From NCBI GenBank assembly GCA_963966185.1, contig CAWZYM010000205.1, positions 1,132,001-1,196,000 of the forward strand: 64,000 nucleotides of DNA. The letters run 5' to 3'. The DNA is from Rhabditoides inermis (Eukaryota > Nematoda > Chromadorea > Rhabditida > Rhabditidae). A program made the position numbers and the translations under genes. The notes beneath the pieces are model-generated. The model ran no database searches. It worked only from the letters and a program-made list of their open reading frames with translations, and was not told the DNA's origin. Below, piece after piece: positions 27,001 through 40,683 of the stretch; position 1 is the first letter of the stretch, and every line of letters starts with the position of its first letter.

Positions 27001-29100
27001 TTTAATGCCCTCGGAAACAAACTAACCATCCTGACATAAATTTGACTATTACTATCAGGTTTCTTTGACCCTGAAGAGCGCAGAAAAGTTCGTGTTGTCG
27101 ACTGTTTGAGAACGATGCGCCGGTAGACCGAACGAAAAGGCGGCGCATCTTATTTATTTATTATCGATTTTGAGAGTTTCATGCCCTCGGAAACAAAGTA
27201 ACCATCCTGACATAAATTTGACTACTACTATCAGGTTTCTTTGACCCTGAAGAGCGCAGAAAAATTCGTGTTGTCGACTGTTTGAGAACGATGCGCCGAT
27301 AGACCGAACGAAAAGGCGGCGCATCGTAATTATTTTCTTTCGATTTTGAGAGTTTCATGCTCTCGGAAACAAACTAAACATCCTTACATAAATTTGACTA
27401 TTACTATCAGGTTTCTTTGACCCTGAAAAGCGCAGAAAATTTTGTGTTGTCGACTGTTTGAGAACGATGCGCCGGTAGACCGAACGAAAAGGCGGCGCAT
27501 CTTATTTATTTTCTTTCGATTTTGAGAGTTTCATGCCCTCGGAAAAAACTAACCATCCTGACATAAACTTGACTATTACTATCAAGTTTATTTGACCCTG
27601 AAGAGCGCAGAAAATATCGTGTTATCGACTGTTTGAGAACGATGCGCCGGTAGACCGAACGAAAAGGCGGCGCATCTTATTTATTTTCTATCCATTTTGA
27701 GAGTTTCATGCCCTCGGAAACAGACTAACCATCCTGACATAAATTTGACTATTACTATCAGGTTTCTTTGACCCTGAAGAGCGCAGAAAATTTTGTGTTG
27801 TCGACTGTTTGAGAACGATGCGCCGATAGACCGAACGAAAAGGCGGCGCATCGTATTTATTTTCTTTCGATTTTGAGAGTTTCATGCCCTCGGAAACAAA
27901 CTAACCATCCTGACATAAATTTGACTGTTACTATCGGGTTTCTTTGACCCTGAAGAGCGCAGAAAAATTCGTGTTGTCGACTGTTTGAGAACGATGCGCC
28001 GATAGACCGAACGAAAAGGCGGCGCATCGTAATTATTTTCTTTCGATTTTGAGAGTTTCATGCTCTCGGAAACAAACTAACCATCCTGACATAAATTTGA
28101 CTATTACTATCAGGTTTCTTTGACCCTGAAGAGCGCAGAAAATTTTGTGTTGTCGACTGTTTGAGAACGATGCGCCGATAGACCGAACGAAAAGGCGGCG
28201 CATCGTATTTATTTTCTTTCGATTTTGAGAGTTTCATGCCCTCGGAAACAAAATAACCATCCTGACATAAATTTGACTTTTACTATTAGGTTTCTCTCAC
28301 CCGAAAAAGCGCAGAAAAATTCGTGTTGCCGACTGTTTGAGAACGATGCGCCAGTAGACCGAACGAAAAGGCGGCGCATCTTATTTATTTTCTATCGATT
28401 TTGAGAGTTTCATGCCCTCGGAAACAAACTAACCATCCTGACATAAACTCGACTCTTACTTTCAGGTTTTTTTGACCCTGAAAAGCGCAGAAAAATTCGT
28501 TTTGTCGACTGTTTGAGAACGATGCGCCGATAGACCGAACGAAAAGGCGGCGCATCTTATTTATTTTCTATCGATTTTGAGAGTTTCATGCCCTCGGAAA
28601 CAAACTAACCATCCTGACATAAATTTGACTACTACTATCAGGTTTCTTTGACCCTGAAGAGCGCAGAAAAATTCGTGTTGTCGACTGTTTGAGAACGATG
28701 CGCCGGTAGACCGAACGGAAAGGCGGCGCATCTTATTTATTTTCTATAGATTTTGAGAGTTTCATGCCCTCGGAAACAAACTAACCACCCTGACATAAAT
28801 TTGACTATTACTATCAGGTTTCTTTGACCCTGAAAAGCGCAGAAAATTTCGTGTTGTCGACTGTTTGAGAACGATGCGCCGATAGACCGAACGAAAAGGC
28901 GGCGCATCTTATTTATTTTCTATCGATTTTGAGAGTTCCATGCCCTCGGAAACAAACTAACCATCCTGACATAAATTTGACTATTTCTATCAGGTTTCTC
29001 TGATCCGGAAAAACGCAGAAAAGTTCGTGTTGTCGACTGTTTGAGAACGATGCGCCCATAGACCGAACGAAAAGGCGGCGCATCTTATTTATTTTCTATC
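24061..29100. repeat. Further domain B blocks, 17- and 22-monomer spacings
   Basis: The same monomer series marked by gttactatcggg returns at 24061 (2991 bp, 17 monomers after 21070) and at 27927 (3866 bp, about 22 monomers after 24061). The extra length in the second interval comes from a separate 5-monomer duplication inside it and from other added units. One monomer near 24490 carries a private change (ggtacaccg) that was not passed on, which shows that point changes after duplication can be read. Confidence 0.7.
25290..27050. repeat. Recent 5-monomer tandem duplication (878-bp offset)
   Basis: Two adjacent blocks of five monomers match in order and in private variants. The cctgatgagc marker lies at 25666 and 26544. 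Both blocks contain the unusual gcagaaaggttcg, which I saw nowhere else in the window, and both contain gcgcccatag, a change that breaks the top of the dyad stem. The shared private variants make this one of the youngest events visible in the array. Confidence 0.85.
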
Positions 29101-32100
29101 GATTTTGAGAGTTTCATGTCCTCGGAAACAAACTAACCATCTTGACATAAATTTGACTATTACTATCAGGTTTCTTTGACCCTGATGAGCGCAGAAAATT
29201 TCGTGTTGTCGACTGTTTGAGAACGATGCGCCGGTAGATCAAACGAAAAGGCGCGCATATTATTCATTTTCTATCGATTTTGAGAGTTTAATGCCCTCGG
29301 AAACAAACTAACCATCCTGACATAAATTTGACTATTACTATCAGGTTTCTTTGACCCTGAAGAGCGCAGAAAAGTTCGTGTTGTCGACTGTTTGAGAACG
29401 ATGCGCCGGTAGACCGAACGAAAAGGCGGCGCATCTTATTTATTTATTATCGATTTTGAGAGTTTCATGCCCTCGGAAACAAACTAACCACCCTGACATA
29501 AATTTGACTATTACTATCAGGTTTCTTTGACCCTGAAAAGCGCAGAAAATTTCGTGTTGTCGACTGTTTGAGAACGATGCGCCGATAGACCGAACGAAAA
29601 GGCGGCGCATCTTATTTATTTATTATCGATTTTGAGAGTTTCATGCCCTCGGAAACAAAGTAACCATCCTGACATAAATTTGACTACTACTATCAGGTTT
29701 CTTTGACCCTGAAGAGCGCAGAAAATTTCGTGTTGTCGACTGTTTGAGAACGATGCGCCGGTAGACCGAACGAAAAGGCGGCGCATCTTATTTATTTATT
29801 ATCGATTTTGAGAGTTTCATGCCCTCGGAAACAAAGTAACCATCCTGACATAAATTTGACTACTACTATCAGGTTTCTTTGACCCTGAAGAGCGCAGAAA
29901 ATTTCGTGTTGTCGACTGTTTGAGAACGATGCGCCGGTAGACCGAACGGAAAGGCGGCGCATCTTATTTATTTTCTATAGATTTTGAGAGTTTCATGCCC
30001 TCGGAAACAAACTAACCACCCTGACATAAATTTGACTATTACTATCAGGTTTCTTTGACCCTGAAAAGCGCAGAAAATTTCGTGTTGTCGACTGTTTGAG
30101 AACGATGCGCCGGTAGACCGAACGAAAAGGCGGCGCATCTTATTTATTTTCTATCGATTTTGAGAGTTTCATGCCCTCGGAAACAAACTAACCATCCTGA
30201 CATGAATTTGACTCTCATTATCAGGTTTCTTTGACTCTGAAAAGCGCAGAAAAATTCGTGTTGTCGACTGTTTGAGAACGATGCGCCGGTAGACCGAACG
30301 AAAAGGCGGCGCATCTTATTTATTTTCTATAGATTTTGAGAGTTTCATGCCCTCGGAAACAAACTAACCATCCTGACATAAATTTGACTATTACTATCAG
30401 GTTTCTTTGACCCTGAAAAGCGCAGAAAAATTCGTGTTGTCGACTGTTTGAGAACGATGCGCCGGTAGACCGAACGAAAAGGCGGCGCATCTTATTTATT
30501 TTCTATCGATTTTGAGAGTTTCATGCCCTCGGAAACAAACTAACCATCCTGACATAAATTTGACTATTAATATCAGGTTTCTTTGACTCTGAAAAGCGCA
30601 GAAAATTTCGTGTTGTCGACTGTTTGAGAACGATGCGCCGATAGACCGAACGAAAAGGCGGCGCATCTTATTTATTTTCTATCAATTTTGAGAGTTTCAT
30701 GCCCTCGGAAACAAACTAACCATCCTGACATAGATTTGACTATTACTATCAGGTTTCTTTGACCCTAAAGAACACAGAAAATTTCGTGTTGTCGACTGTT
30801 TGAGAACGATGCGCCGATAGACCGAACGAAAAGGAGGCGCATCTTATTTATTTTCTATCGATTTTGAGAGTTTCATGTCCTCGGAAACAAACTAACCATC
30901 CTGACATAAATTTGACTATTACTATCAGGTTTTTTTGACCCTGAAGAGCGCAGAAAAATTCGTGTTGTCCACTGTTTGAGAACGATGCGCCGATAGACCG
31001 AACGAAAAGGCGGCGCATCTTATTTATTTTCTATCGATTTTGAGAGTTTCATGCCCTCGGAAACAAACTAACCATTCTGACATAAATTTGACTATTACAA
31101 TCAGGTTTTTTTGACTCTGAAAAGCGCAGAAAAGTTCGTGTTGTCGACTGTTTGAGAACGATGCGCCGATAGACCGAACGAAAAGGCAGCGCATCTTATT
31201 TATTTTCTATCGATTTTGAGAGTTTCATGCCCTCGGAAACAAACTAACCATCCTGACATAAATTTGACTATTACTATCAGGTTTCTTTGACCCTGAGAAG
31301 CGCAAAAAATTTTCGTGTTGTCGACTGTTTGAGAACGATGCGCCGGTAGACCGAACGGAAAGGCGGCGCATCTTATTTATTTTCTATCGATTTTGAGAGT
31401 TTCATGCCCTCGGAAACAAACTAACCATCCTGACATAAATTTGACTATTACTATCAGGGTTTTTTGACCCTGAAGAGCGCAGAAAAAATCGTGTTGTCGA
31501 CTGTTTGAAAACGATGCGCCGATAGACCGAACGAAAAGGCGGCGCATCGTATTTATTTTCTATCGATTTTGAGAGTTTCATGCCCTCGGAAACAAACTAA
31601 CCATCCTGACATAAATTTGACTATTACTATCAGGTTTCTTTGACCCTGAAAAGCGCAGAAAAATTCGTGTTGTCGACTGTTTGAGAACGATGCGCCGATA
31701 GACCGAACGAAAAGGCGGCGCATCGTAATTATTTTCTTTCGATTTTGAGAGTTTCATGCTCTCGGAAACAAACTAACCATCCTGACATAAATTTGACTAT
31801 TACTATCAGGTTTCTTTGACCCTGAAGAGCGCAGAAAATTTTGTGTTGTCGACTGTTTGAGAACGATGCGCCGATAGACCGAACGAAAAGGCGGCGCATC
31901 GTATTTATTTTCTTTCGATTTTGAGAGTTTCATGCCCTCGGAAACAAAATAACCATCCTGACATAAATTTGACTTTTACTATTAGGTTTCTCTCACCCGA
32001 AAAAGCGCAGAAAAATTCGTGTTGCCGACTGTTTGAGAACGATGCGCCGGTAGACCGAACGAAAAGGCGGCGCATCTTATTTATTTTCTATCGATTTTGA

Positions 32101-34800
32101 GAGTTTCATGCCCTCGGAAACAAACTAACCATCCTGACATAAACTCGACTCTTACTTTCAGGTTTTTTTGACCCTGAAAAGCGCAGAAAAATTCGTTTTG
32201 TCGACTGTTTGAGAACGATGCGCCGATAGACCGAACGAAAAGGCGGCGCATCTTATTTATTTTCTATCGATTTTGAGAGTTTCATGCCCTCGGAAACAAA
32301 CTAACCATCCTGACATAAATTTGACTACTACTATCAGGTTTCTTTGACCCTGAAGAGCGCAGAAAATTTCGTGTTGTCGACTGTTTGAGAACGATGCGCC
32401 GGTAGACCGAACGGAAAGGCGGCGCATCTTATTTATTTTCTATAGATTTTGAGAGTTTCATGCCCTCGGAAACAAACTAACCACCCTGACATAAATTTGA
32501 CTATTACTATCAGGTTTCTTTGACCCTGAAAAGCGCAGAAAATTTCGTGTTGTCGACTGTTTGAGAACGATGCGCCGATAGACCGAACGAAAAGGCGGCG
32601 CATCTTATTTATTTTCTATCGATTTTGAGAGTTCCATGCCCTCGGAAACAAACTAACCATCCTGACATAAATTTGACTATTTCTATCAGGTTTCTCTGAT
32701 CCGGAAAAACGCAGAAAAGTTCGTGTTGTCGACTGTTTGAGAACGATGCGCCCATAGACCGAACGAAAAGGCGGCGCATCTTATTTATTTTCTATCGATT
32801 TTGAGAGTTTCATGTCCTCGGAAACAAACTAACCATCTTGACATAAATTTGACTATTACTATCAGGTTTCTTTGACCCTGATGAGCGCAGAAAATTTCGT
32901 GTTGTCGACTGTTTGAGAACGATGCGCCGGTAGATCAAACGAAAAGGCGCGCATATTATTCATTTTCTATCGATTTTGAGAGTTTAATGCCCTCGGAAAC
33001 AAACTAACCATCCTGACATAAATTTGACTATTACTATCAGGTTTCTTTGACCCTGAAGAGCGCAGAAAAGTTCGTGTTGTCGACTGTTTGAGAACGATGC
33101 GCCGGTAGACCGAACGAAAAGGCGGCGCATCTTATTTATTTATTATAGATTTTGAGAGTTTCATGCCCTCGGAAACAAACTAACCACCCTGACATAAATT
33201 TGACTATTACTATCAGGTTTCTTTGACCCTGAAAAGCGCAGAAAATTTCGTGTTGTCGACTGTTTGAGAACGATGCGCCGATAGACCGAACGAAAAGGCG
33301 GCGCATCTTATTTATTTATTATCGATTTTGAGAGTTTCATGCCCTCGGAAACAAAGTAACCATCCTGACATAAATTTGACTACTACTATCAGGTTTCTTT
33401 GACCCTGAAGAGCGCAGAAAATTTCGTGTTGTCGACTGTTTGAGAACGATGCGCCGGTAGACCGAACGAAAAGGCGGCGCATCTTATTTATTTATTATCG
33501 ATTTTGAGAGTTTCATGCCCTCGGAAACAAAGTAACCATCCTGACATAAATTTGACTACTACTATCAGGTTTCTTTGACCCTGAAGAGCGCAGAAAATTT
33601 CGTGTTGTCGACTGTTTGAGAACGATGCGCCGGTAGACCGAACGGAAAGGCGGCGCATCTTATTTATTTTCTATAGATTTTGAGAGTTTCATGCCCTCGG
33701 AAACAAACTAACCACCCTGACATAAATTTGACTATTACTATCAGGTTTCTTTGACCCTGAAAAGCGCAGAAAATTTCGTGTTGTCGACTGTTTGAGAACG
33801 ATGCGCCGGTAGACCGAACGAAAAGGCGGCGCATCTTATTTATTTTCTATAGATTTTGAGAGTTTCATGCCCTCGGAAACAAACTAACCATCCTGACATA
33901 AATTTGACTATTACTATCAGGTTTCTTTGACCCTGAAAAGCGCAGAAAAATTCGTGTTGTCGACTGTTTGAGAACGATGCGCCGGTAGACCGAACGAAAA
34001 GGCGGCGCATCTTATTTATTTTCTATCGATTTTGAGAGTTTCATGCCCTCGGAAACAAACTAACCATCCTGACATAAATTTTACTATTGTTATCAGTTTT
34101 CTTTGACTCTGAAAAGCGCAGAAAAGTTCATGTTGTCGACTGTTTGAGAACGATGCGCCTATAGACCGAACGAAAAGGCGGCGCATCGTATTTATTTTCT
34201 ATCGATTTTGAGAGTTTCATGCCCTCGGAAACAAACTAATTATCCTGACATAAATTTGACTATTAATATCAGGTTTCTTTGACTCTGAAAAGCGCAGAAA
34301 ATTTCGTGTTGTCGACTGTTTGAGAACGATGCGCCGATAGACCGAACGAAAAAGCGGCGCATCTTATTTATTTTCTATCAATTTTGAGAGTTTCATGCCC
34401 TCGGAAACAAACTAACCATCCTGACATAGATTTGACTATTACTATCAGGTTTCTTTGACCCTAAAGAACACAGAAAATTTCGTGTTGTCGACTGTTTGAG
34501 AACGATGCGCCGATAGACCGAACGAAAAGGAGGCGCATCTTATTTATTTTCTATCGATTTTGAGAGTTTCATGTCCTCGGAAACAAACTAACCATCCTGA
34601 CATAAATTTGACTATTACTATCAGGTTTTTTTGACCCTGAAGAGCGCAGAAAAATTCGTGTTGTCCACTGTTTGAGAACGATGCGCCGATAGACCGAACG
34701 AAAAGGCGGCGCATCTTATTTATTTTCTATCGATTTTGAGAGTTTCATGCCCTCGGAAACAAACTAACCATTCTGACATAAATTTGACTACTATCAGGTT
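28061..34800. repeat. 21-monomer tandem duplication (3696-bp offset)
   Basis: Markers match at exactly 21 x 176 bp: tgctctcgg at 28061 and 31757; ccctaaagaacacag at 30763 and 34459; and a mutated SalI-type site, gtccac, at 30967 and 34663. The first copy runs to about 31756 and the second is cut short near 34800 by the 80-bp truncated monomer. Internal differences (units around 30180-30300 are missing from the second copy, and others are added) show gain and loss after duplication. Confidence 0.85.
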
Positions 34801-34830
34801 TATTTTCTATCGATTTTGAGAGTTTCATGC
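34751..34830. repeat. Truncated 80-bp monomer lacking the dyad
   Basis: Successive cctcggaaac motifs are 80 bp apart here instead of 176. The sequence runs from ctactatcagg directly into tttattttctatcg, so 96 bp are missing: the GTCGAC site, the conserved block and both arms of the dyad. Short T-rich homology at the joint (ggttt and atttatt) fits deletion by slippage or end joining. It is the only unit I found in the window without the dyad, and it coincides with the end of the 21-monomer duplication. Confidence 0.85.
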
Positions 34831-37800
34831 CCTCGGAAACAAACTAACCATCCTGACATAAATTTGACTATTACTATCAGGTTTCTTTGACCCTGAAGAG
34901 CGCAGAAAATATCGTGTTGTCGACTGTTTGAGAACGATGCGCCGGTAGACCGAACGAAAAGGCGGCGCATCTTATTTATTTATTATCGATTTTGAGAGTT
35001 TCATGCCCTCGGAAACAAAGTAACCATCCTGACATAAATTTGACTACTACTATCAGGTTTCTTTGACCCTGAAGAGCGCAGAAAATTTCGTGTTGTCGAC
35101 TGTTTGAGAACGATGCGCCGGTAGACCGAACGGAAAGGCGGCGCATCTTATTTATTTTCTATAGATTTTGAGAGTTTCATGCCCTCGGAAACAAACTAAC
35201 CACCCTGACATAAATTTGACTATTACTATCAGGTTTCTTTGACCCTGAAAAGCGCAGAAAATTTCGTGTTGTCGACTGTTTGAGAACGATGCGCCGGTAG
35301 ACCGAACGAAAAGGCGGCGCATCTTATTTATTTTCTATCGATTTTGAGAGTTTCATGCCCTCGGAAACAAACTAACCATCCTGACATGAATTTGACTCTC
35401 ATTATCAGGTTTCTTTGACTCTGAAAAGCGCAGAAAAATTCGTGTTGTCGACTGTTTGAGAACGATGCGCCGGTAGACCGAACGAAAAGGCGGCGCATCT
35501 TATTTATTTATTATCGATTTTGAGAGTTTCATGCCCTCGGAAACAAAGTAACCATCCTGACATAAATTTGACTACTACTATCAGGTTTCTTTGACCCTGA
35601 AGAGCGCAGAAAAATTCGTGTTGTCGACTGTTTGAGAACGATGCGCCGGTAGACCGAACGGAAAGGCGGCGCATCTTATTTATTTTCTATAGATTTTGAG
35701 AGTTTCATGCCCTCGGAAACAAACTAACCACCCTGACATAAATTTGACTATTACTATCAGGTTTCTTTGACCCTGAAAAGCGCAGAAAATTTCGTGTTGT
35801 CGACTGTTTGAGAACGATGCGCCGGTAGACCGAACGAAAAGGCGGCGCATCTTATTTATTTTCTATAGATTTTGAGAGTTTCATGCCCTCGGAAACAAAC
35901 TAACCATCCTGACATAAATTTGACTATTACTATCAGGTTTCTTTGACCCTGATGAGCGCAGAAAATTTCGTGTTGTCGACTGTTTGAGAACGATGCGCCG
36001 GTAGATCAAACGAAAAGGCGCGCATATTATTCATTTTCTATCGATTTTGAGAGTTTAATGCCCTCGGAAACAAACTAACCATCCTGACATAAATTTGCCT
36101 ATTACTTTCAGGTTTCTTTGACCCTGAAGAGCGCAGAAAAGTTCGTGTTGTCGACTGTTTGAGAACGATGCGCCGGTAGACCGAACGAAAAGGCGGCGCA
36201 TCTTATTTATTTATTATCGATTTTGAGAGTTTCATGCCCTCGGAAACAAAGTAACCATCCTGACATAAATTTGACTACTACTATCAGGTATCTTTGACCC
36301 TGAAGAGCGCAGAAAATTTCGTGTTGTCGACTGTTTGAGAACGATGCGCCGGTAGACCGAACGGAAAGGCGGCGCATCTTATTTATTTTCTATAGATTTT
36401 GAGAGTTTCATGCCCTCGGAAACAAACTAACCACCCTGACATAAATTTGACTATTACTATCAGGTTTCTTTGACCCTGAAAAGCGCAGAAAATTTCGTGT
36501 TGTCGACTGTTTGAGAACGATGCGCCGGTAGACCGAACGAAAAGGCGGCGCATCTTATTTATTTTCTATCGATTTTGAGAGTTTCATGCCCTCGGAAACA
36601 AACTAACCATCCTGACATGAATTTGACTCTCATTATCAGGTTTCTTTGACTCTGAAAAGCGCAGAAAAATTCGTGTTGTCGACTGTTTGAGAACGATGCG
36701 CCGGTAGACCGAACGAAAAGGCGGCGCATCTTATTTATTTTCTATAGATTTTGAGAGTTTCATGCCCTCGGAAACAAACTAACCATCCTGACATAAATTT
36801 GACTATCACTATCAGGTTTCTTTGACCCTGAAAAGCGCAGAAAAATTCGTGTTGTCGACTGTTTGAGAACGATGCGCCGGTAGACCGAACGAAAAGGCGG
36901 CGCATCTTATTTATTTTCTATCGATTTTGAGAGTTTCATGCCCTCGGAAACAAACTAACCATCCTGACATAAATTTTACTATTGTTATCAGTTTTCTTTG
37001 ACTCTGAAAAGCGCAGAAAAGTTCATGTTGTCGACTGTTTGAGAACGATGCGCCGGTAGACCGAACGAAAAGGCGGCGCATCTTATTTATTTTCTATCGT
37101 TTTTGAGAGTTTCATGCCCTCGGAAACAAACTAATTATCCTGACATAAATTTGACTATTACTATCTGGTTTCTTTGACCTTGAAAAGCGCAGAAAAAATC
37201 GTGTCGTCGACTGTTTGAGAATGATGCGCCGGTAGATCGAACGAAAAGGCGGCGCATATTATTTATTTTCTATCGTATTCGAGAGTTTCATGCCCTCGGA
37301 AACAAACTAACCGCCCTGACATAAATTTGACTATTACTATCAGGTTTCTTTGACCCTGAAGAGCGCAGAAAAGTTCGTGTTGTCGACTGTTTGAGAACGA
37401 TGCGCCGATAGACCGAACGAAAAGGCAGCGCATCTTATTTATTTTCTATCGATTTTGAGAGTTTCATGCCCTCGGAAACAAACTAACCATCCTGACATAA
37501 ATTTGACTATTACTATCAGGTTTCTTTGACCCTGAAGAGCGCAGAAAATTTCGTGTTGTCGACTGTTTGAGAACGATGCGCCGGTAGACCGAACGAAAAG
37601 GCGGCGCATCTTATTTGTTTTCTATCGATTTTGAGAGTTTTATGCCCTCGGAAACAAACTAACCATTCTGACATTAATTTGACTTTTACTATCATGTTTC
37701 TTTGACCCTGAAGAGCGCAGAAAATATCGTGTTGTCGACTGTTTGAGAACGATGCGCCGGTAGACCGAACGAAAAGGCGGCGCATCTTGTTTATTTTCTA

Positions 37801-40683
37801 TCGTTTTTGAGAGTTTCATGCCCTCGGAAACAAACTAACCATCCTGACATAAACTTGACTATTACTATCAGGTTTCTTTGACCCTGAAAAGCGCAAAAAA
37901 TTTCGTGTTGTCGACTGTTTGAGAACGATGCGCCGGTAGACCGAACGAAAAGGCGGCGCATCTTGTTTATTTTCTATCGTTTTTGAGAGTTTCATGCCCT
38001 CGGAAACAAACTAACCATCCTGACATAAATTTTACTATTACTATCAGGTTTCTTTGACCCTGAAAAGCGCAGAAAAGTTTGTGTTGTCGACTGTTTGAGA
38101 ACGATGCGCCGGTAGACCGAACGAAAAGGCGGCGCATCTTGTTTATTTTCTATCGTTTTTGAGAGTTTCATGCCCTCGGAAACAAACTAACCATCCTGAC
38201 AAAAATTTGACTATTACTATCTGGTTTCTTTGACCTTGAAAAAAGCAGAAAAAATCGTGTTGTCGACTGTTTGAGAACGATGCGCCGATAGACCGAACGA
38301 AAAGGCGGCGCATCGTATTTATTTTCTATCGATTTTGAGAGTTTCATGCCCTCGGAAACAAACTTACCATCCTGTCATAAATTTGACTATTACTATCAGG
38401 TTTCTTTGACCCTGAAAAGCGCAGAAAAATTCGTGTTCTCGACTGTTTGAGAACGATGCGCCGGTAGACCGAACGAAAAGGCGGCGCATCTTATTTATGT
38501 TCTATCGATTTTGAGAGTTTCATGCCCTCGGAAACAAACTAACCATCCTGACATAAATTTGACTATTACTATCAGGTTTCTTTGACCCTGAAAAGCGCAG
38601 AAAATTTCGTGTTGTCGACTGTTTGAGAACGATGCGCCGGTAGACCGAACGAAAAGGCGGCGCATCTTGTTTATTTTCTATCGATTTTGAGAGTTTCATG
38701 CCCTCGGAAACAAACTAACCATCCTGACATAAACTTGACTATTACTATCAGGTTTCTTTGACCCTGAAAAGCGCAGAAAAATTCGTGTTGTCGACTGTTT
38801 GAGAACGATGCGCCGGTAAACCGAACAAAAAAGCGGCGCATCTTGTTTATTTTCTATCGGTTTTGAGAGTTTCATGCCCTCGGAAACAAAGTTACCATCC
38901 TGACATAAATTTGACTATTACTATCTGGTTTCTTTGACCTTAAAAAAAGCAGAAAAAATCGTGTTGTCGACTGTTTGAGAACGATGCGCCGGTAGATCCA
39001 ACGAAAAAGCGGCGCATATTATTTATTATCTATCGTATTCGAGAGTTTCATGCCCTCGGAAACAAACTAACCGCCCTGACATAAATTTGACTATTACTAT
39101 CAGGTTTCTTTGACCCTGAAGAGCGCAGAAAATTTCGTGTTGTCGACTGTTTGAGAACGATGCGCCGGTAGACCGAACAAAAAGGCGGCGCATCTTATTT
39201 GTTTTCTATCGATTTTGAGAGTTTTATGCCCTCGGAAACAAACTAACCATTCTGACATTAATTTGACTTTTACTATCAGGTTTCTTTGACCCTGAAGAGC
39301 GCAGAAAATTTCGTGTTGTCGACTGTTTGAGAACGATGCGCCGGTAGACCGGACGAAAAGGCGGCGCATCTTATTTATTTTCTATCGTTTTTGAGAGTTT
39401 CATGCCCTCGGAAACAAAGTTACCATCCTGACATTAATTTGACTATTACTATCTGGTTTCTTTGACCTTGAAAAGCGCAGAAAAAATCGTGTCGTCGACT
39501 GTTTGAGAATGATGCGCCGGTAGATCGAACGAAAAGGCGGCGCATATTATTTATTTTCTATCGTATTCGAGAGTTTCATGCCCTCGGAAACAAACTAACC
39601 GCCCTGACATAAATTTGACTATTACTATCAGGTTTCTTTGACCCTGAAGAGCGCAGAAAATTTCGTGTTGTCGACTGTTTGAGAACGATGCGCCGGTAGA
39701 CCGAACGAAAAGGCGGCGCATCTTATTTGTTTTCTATCGATTTTGAGAGTTTTATGCCCTCGGAAACAAACTAACCATTCTGACATTAATTTGACTTTTA
39801 CTATCAGGTTTCTTTGACCCTGAAGAGCGCAGAAAATATCGTGTTGTCGACTGTTTGAGAACGATGCGCCGGTAGACCGAACGAAAAGGCGGCGCATCTT
39901 GTTTATTTTCTATCGTTTTTGAGAGTTTCATGCCCTCGGAAACAAACTAACCATCCTGACATAAACTTGACTATTACTATCAGGTTTCTTTGACCCTGAA
40001 AAGCGCAGAAAATTTCGTGTTGTCGACTGTTTGAGAACGATGCGCCGGTAGACCGAACGAAAAGGCGGCGCATCTTGTTTATTTTCTATCGTTTTTGAGA
40101 GTTTCATGCCCTCGGAAACAAACTAACCATCCTGACAAAAATTTGACTATTACTATCTGGTTTCTTTGACCTGGAAAAAAGCAGAAAAAATCGTGTTGTC
40201 GACTGTTTGAGAACGATGCGCCGATAGACCGAACGAAAAGGCGGCGCATCGTATTTATTTTCTATCGATTTTGAGAGTTTCATGCCCTCGGAAACAAACT
40301 TACCATCCTGACGTAAATTTGACTATTACTATCAGGTTTCTTTGACCCTGAAAAGCGCAGAAAAATTCGTGTTCTCGACTGTTTGAGAACGATGCGCCGG
40401 TAGACCGAACGAAAAGGCGGCGCATCTTATTTATTTTCTATCGATTTTGAGAGTTTCATGCCCTCGGAAACAAACTAACCATCCTGACATAAATTTGACT
40501 ATTACTATCAGGTTTCTTTGACCCTGAAAAGCGCAGAAAATTTCGTGTTGTCGACTGTTTGAGAACGATGCGCCGGTAGACCGAACGAAAAGGCGGCGCA
40601 TCTTGTTTATTTTCTATCGATTTTGAGAGTTTCATGCCCTCGGAAACAAACTAACCGCCCTGACATAAATTTGACTATTACTA

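Larger units (their letters stand above)
11351..37140. repeat. Satellite domain B
   Basis: This domain is defined by variants I do not see elsewhere in the window: ctctcacccgaaaaagcgc with gttgccgactg; actcgactcttactttcagg; ctctgatccggaaaaacgc; gatcaaacgaaaaggcgcgc; and gttactatcggg. Many monomers have the loop variant gcgccgatag with a 3' arm reading catcgt, which lengthens the dyad stem to 11 bp. Long blocks are repeated almost unchanged, so this part of the array has been amplified recently. The ORFs of about 89 codons common in domains A and C are absent here because the variant set introduces earlier stops; that is a by-product, not a gene difference. Confidence 0.8.
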
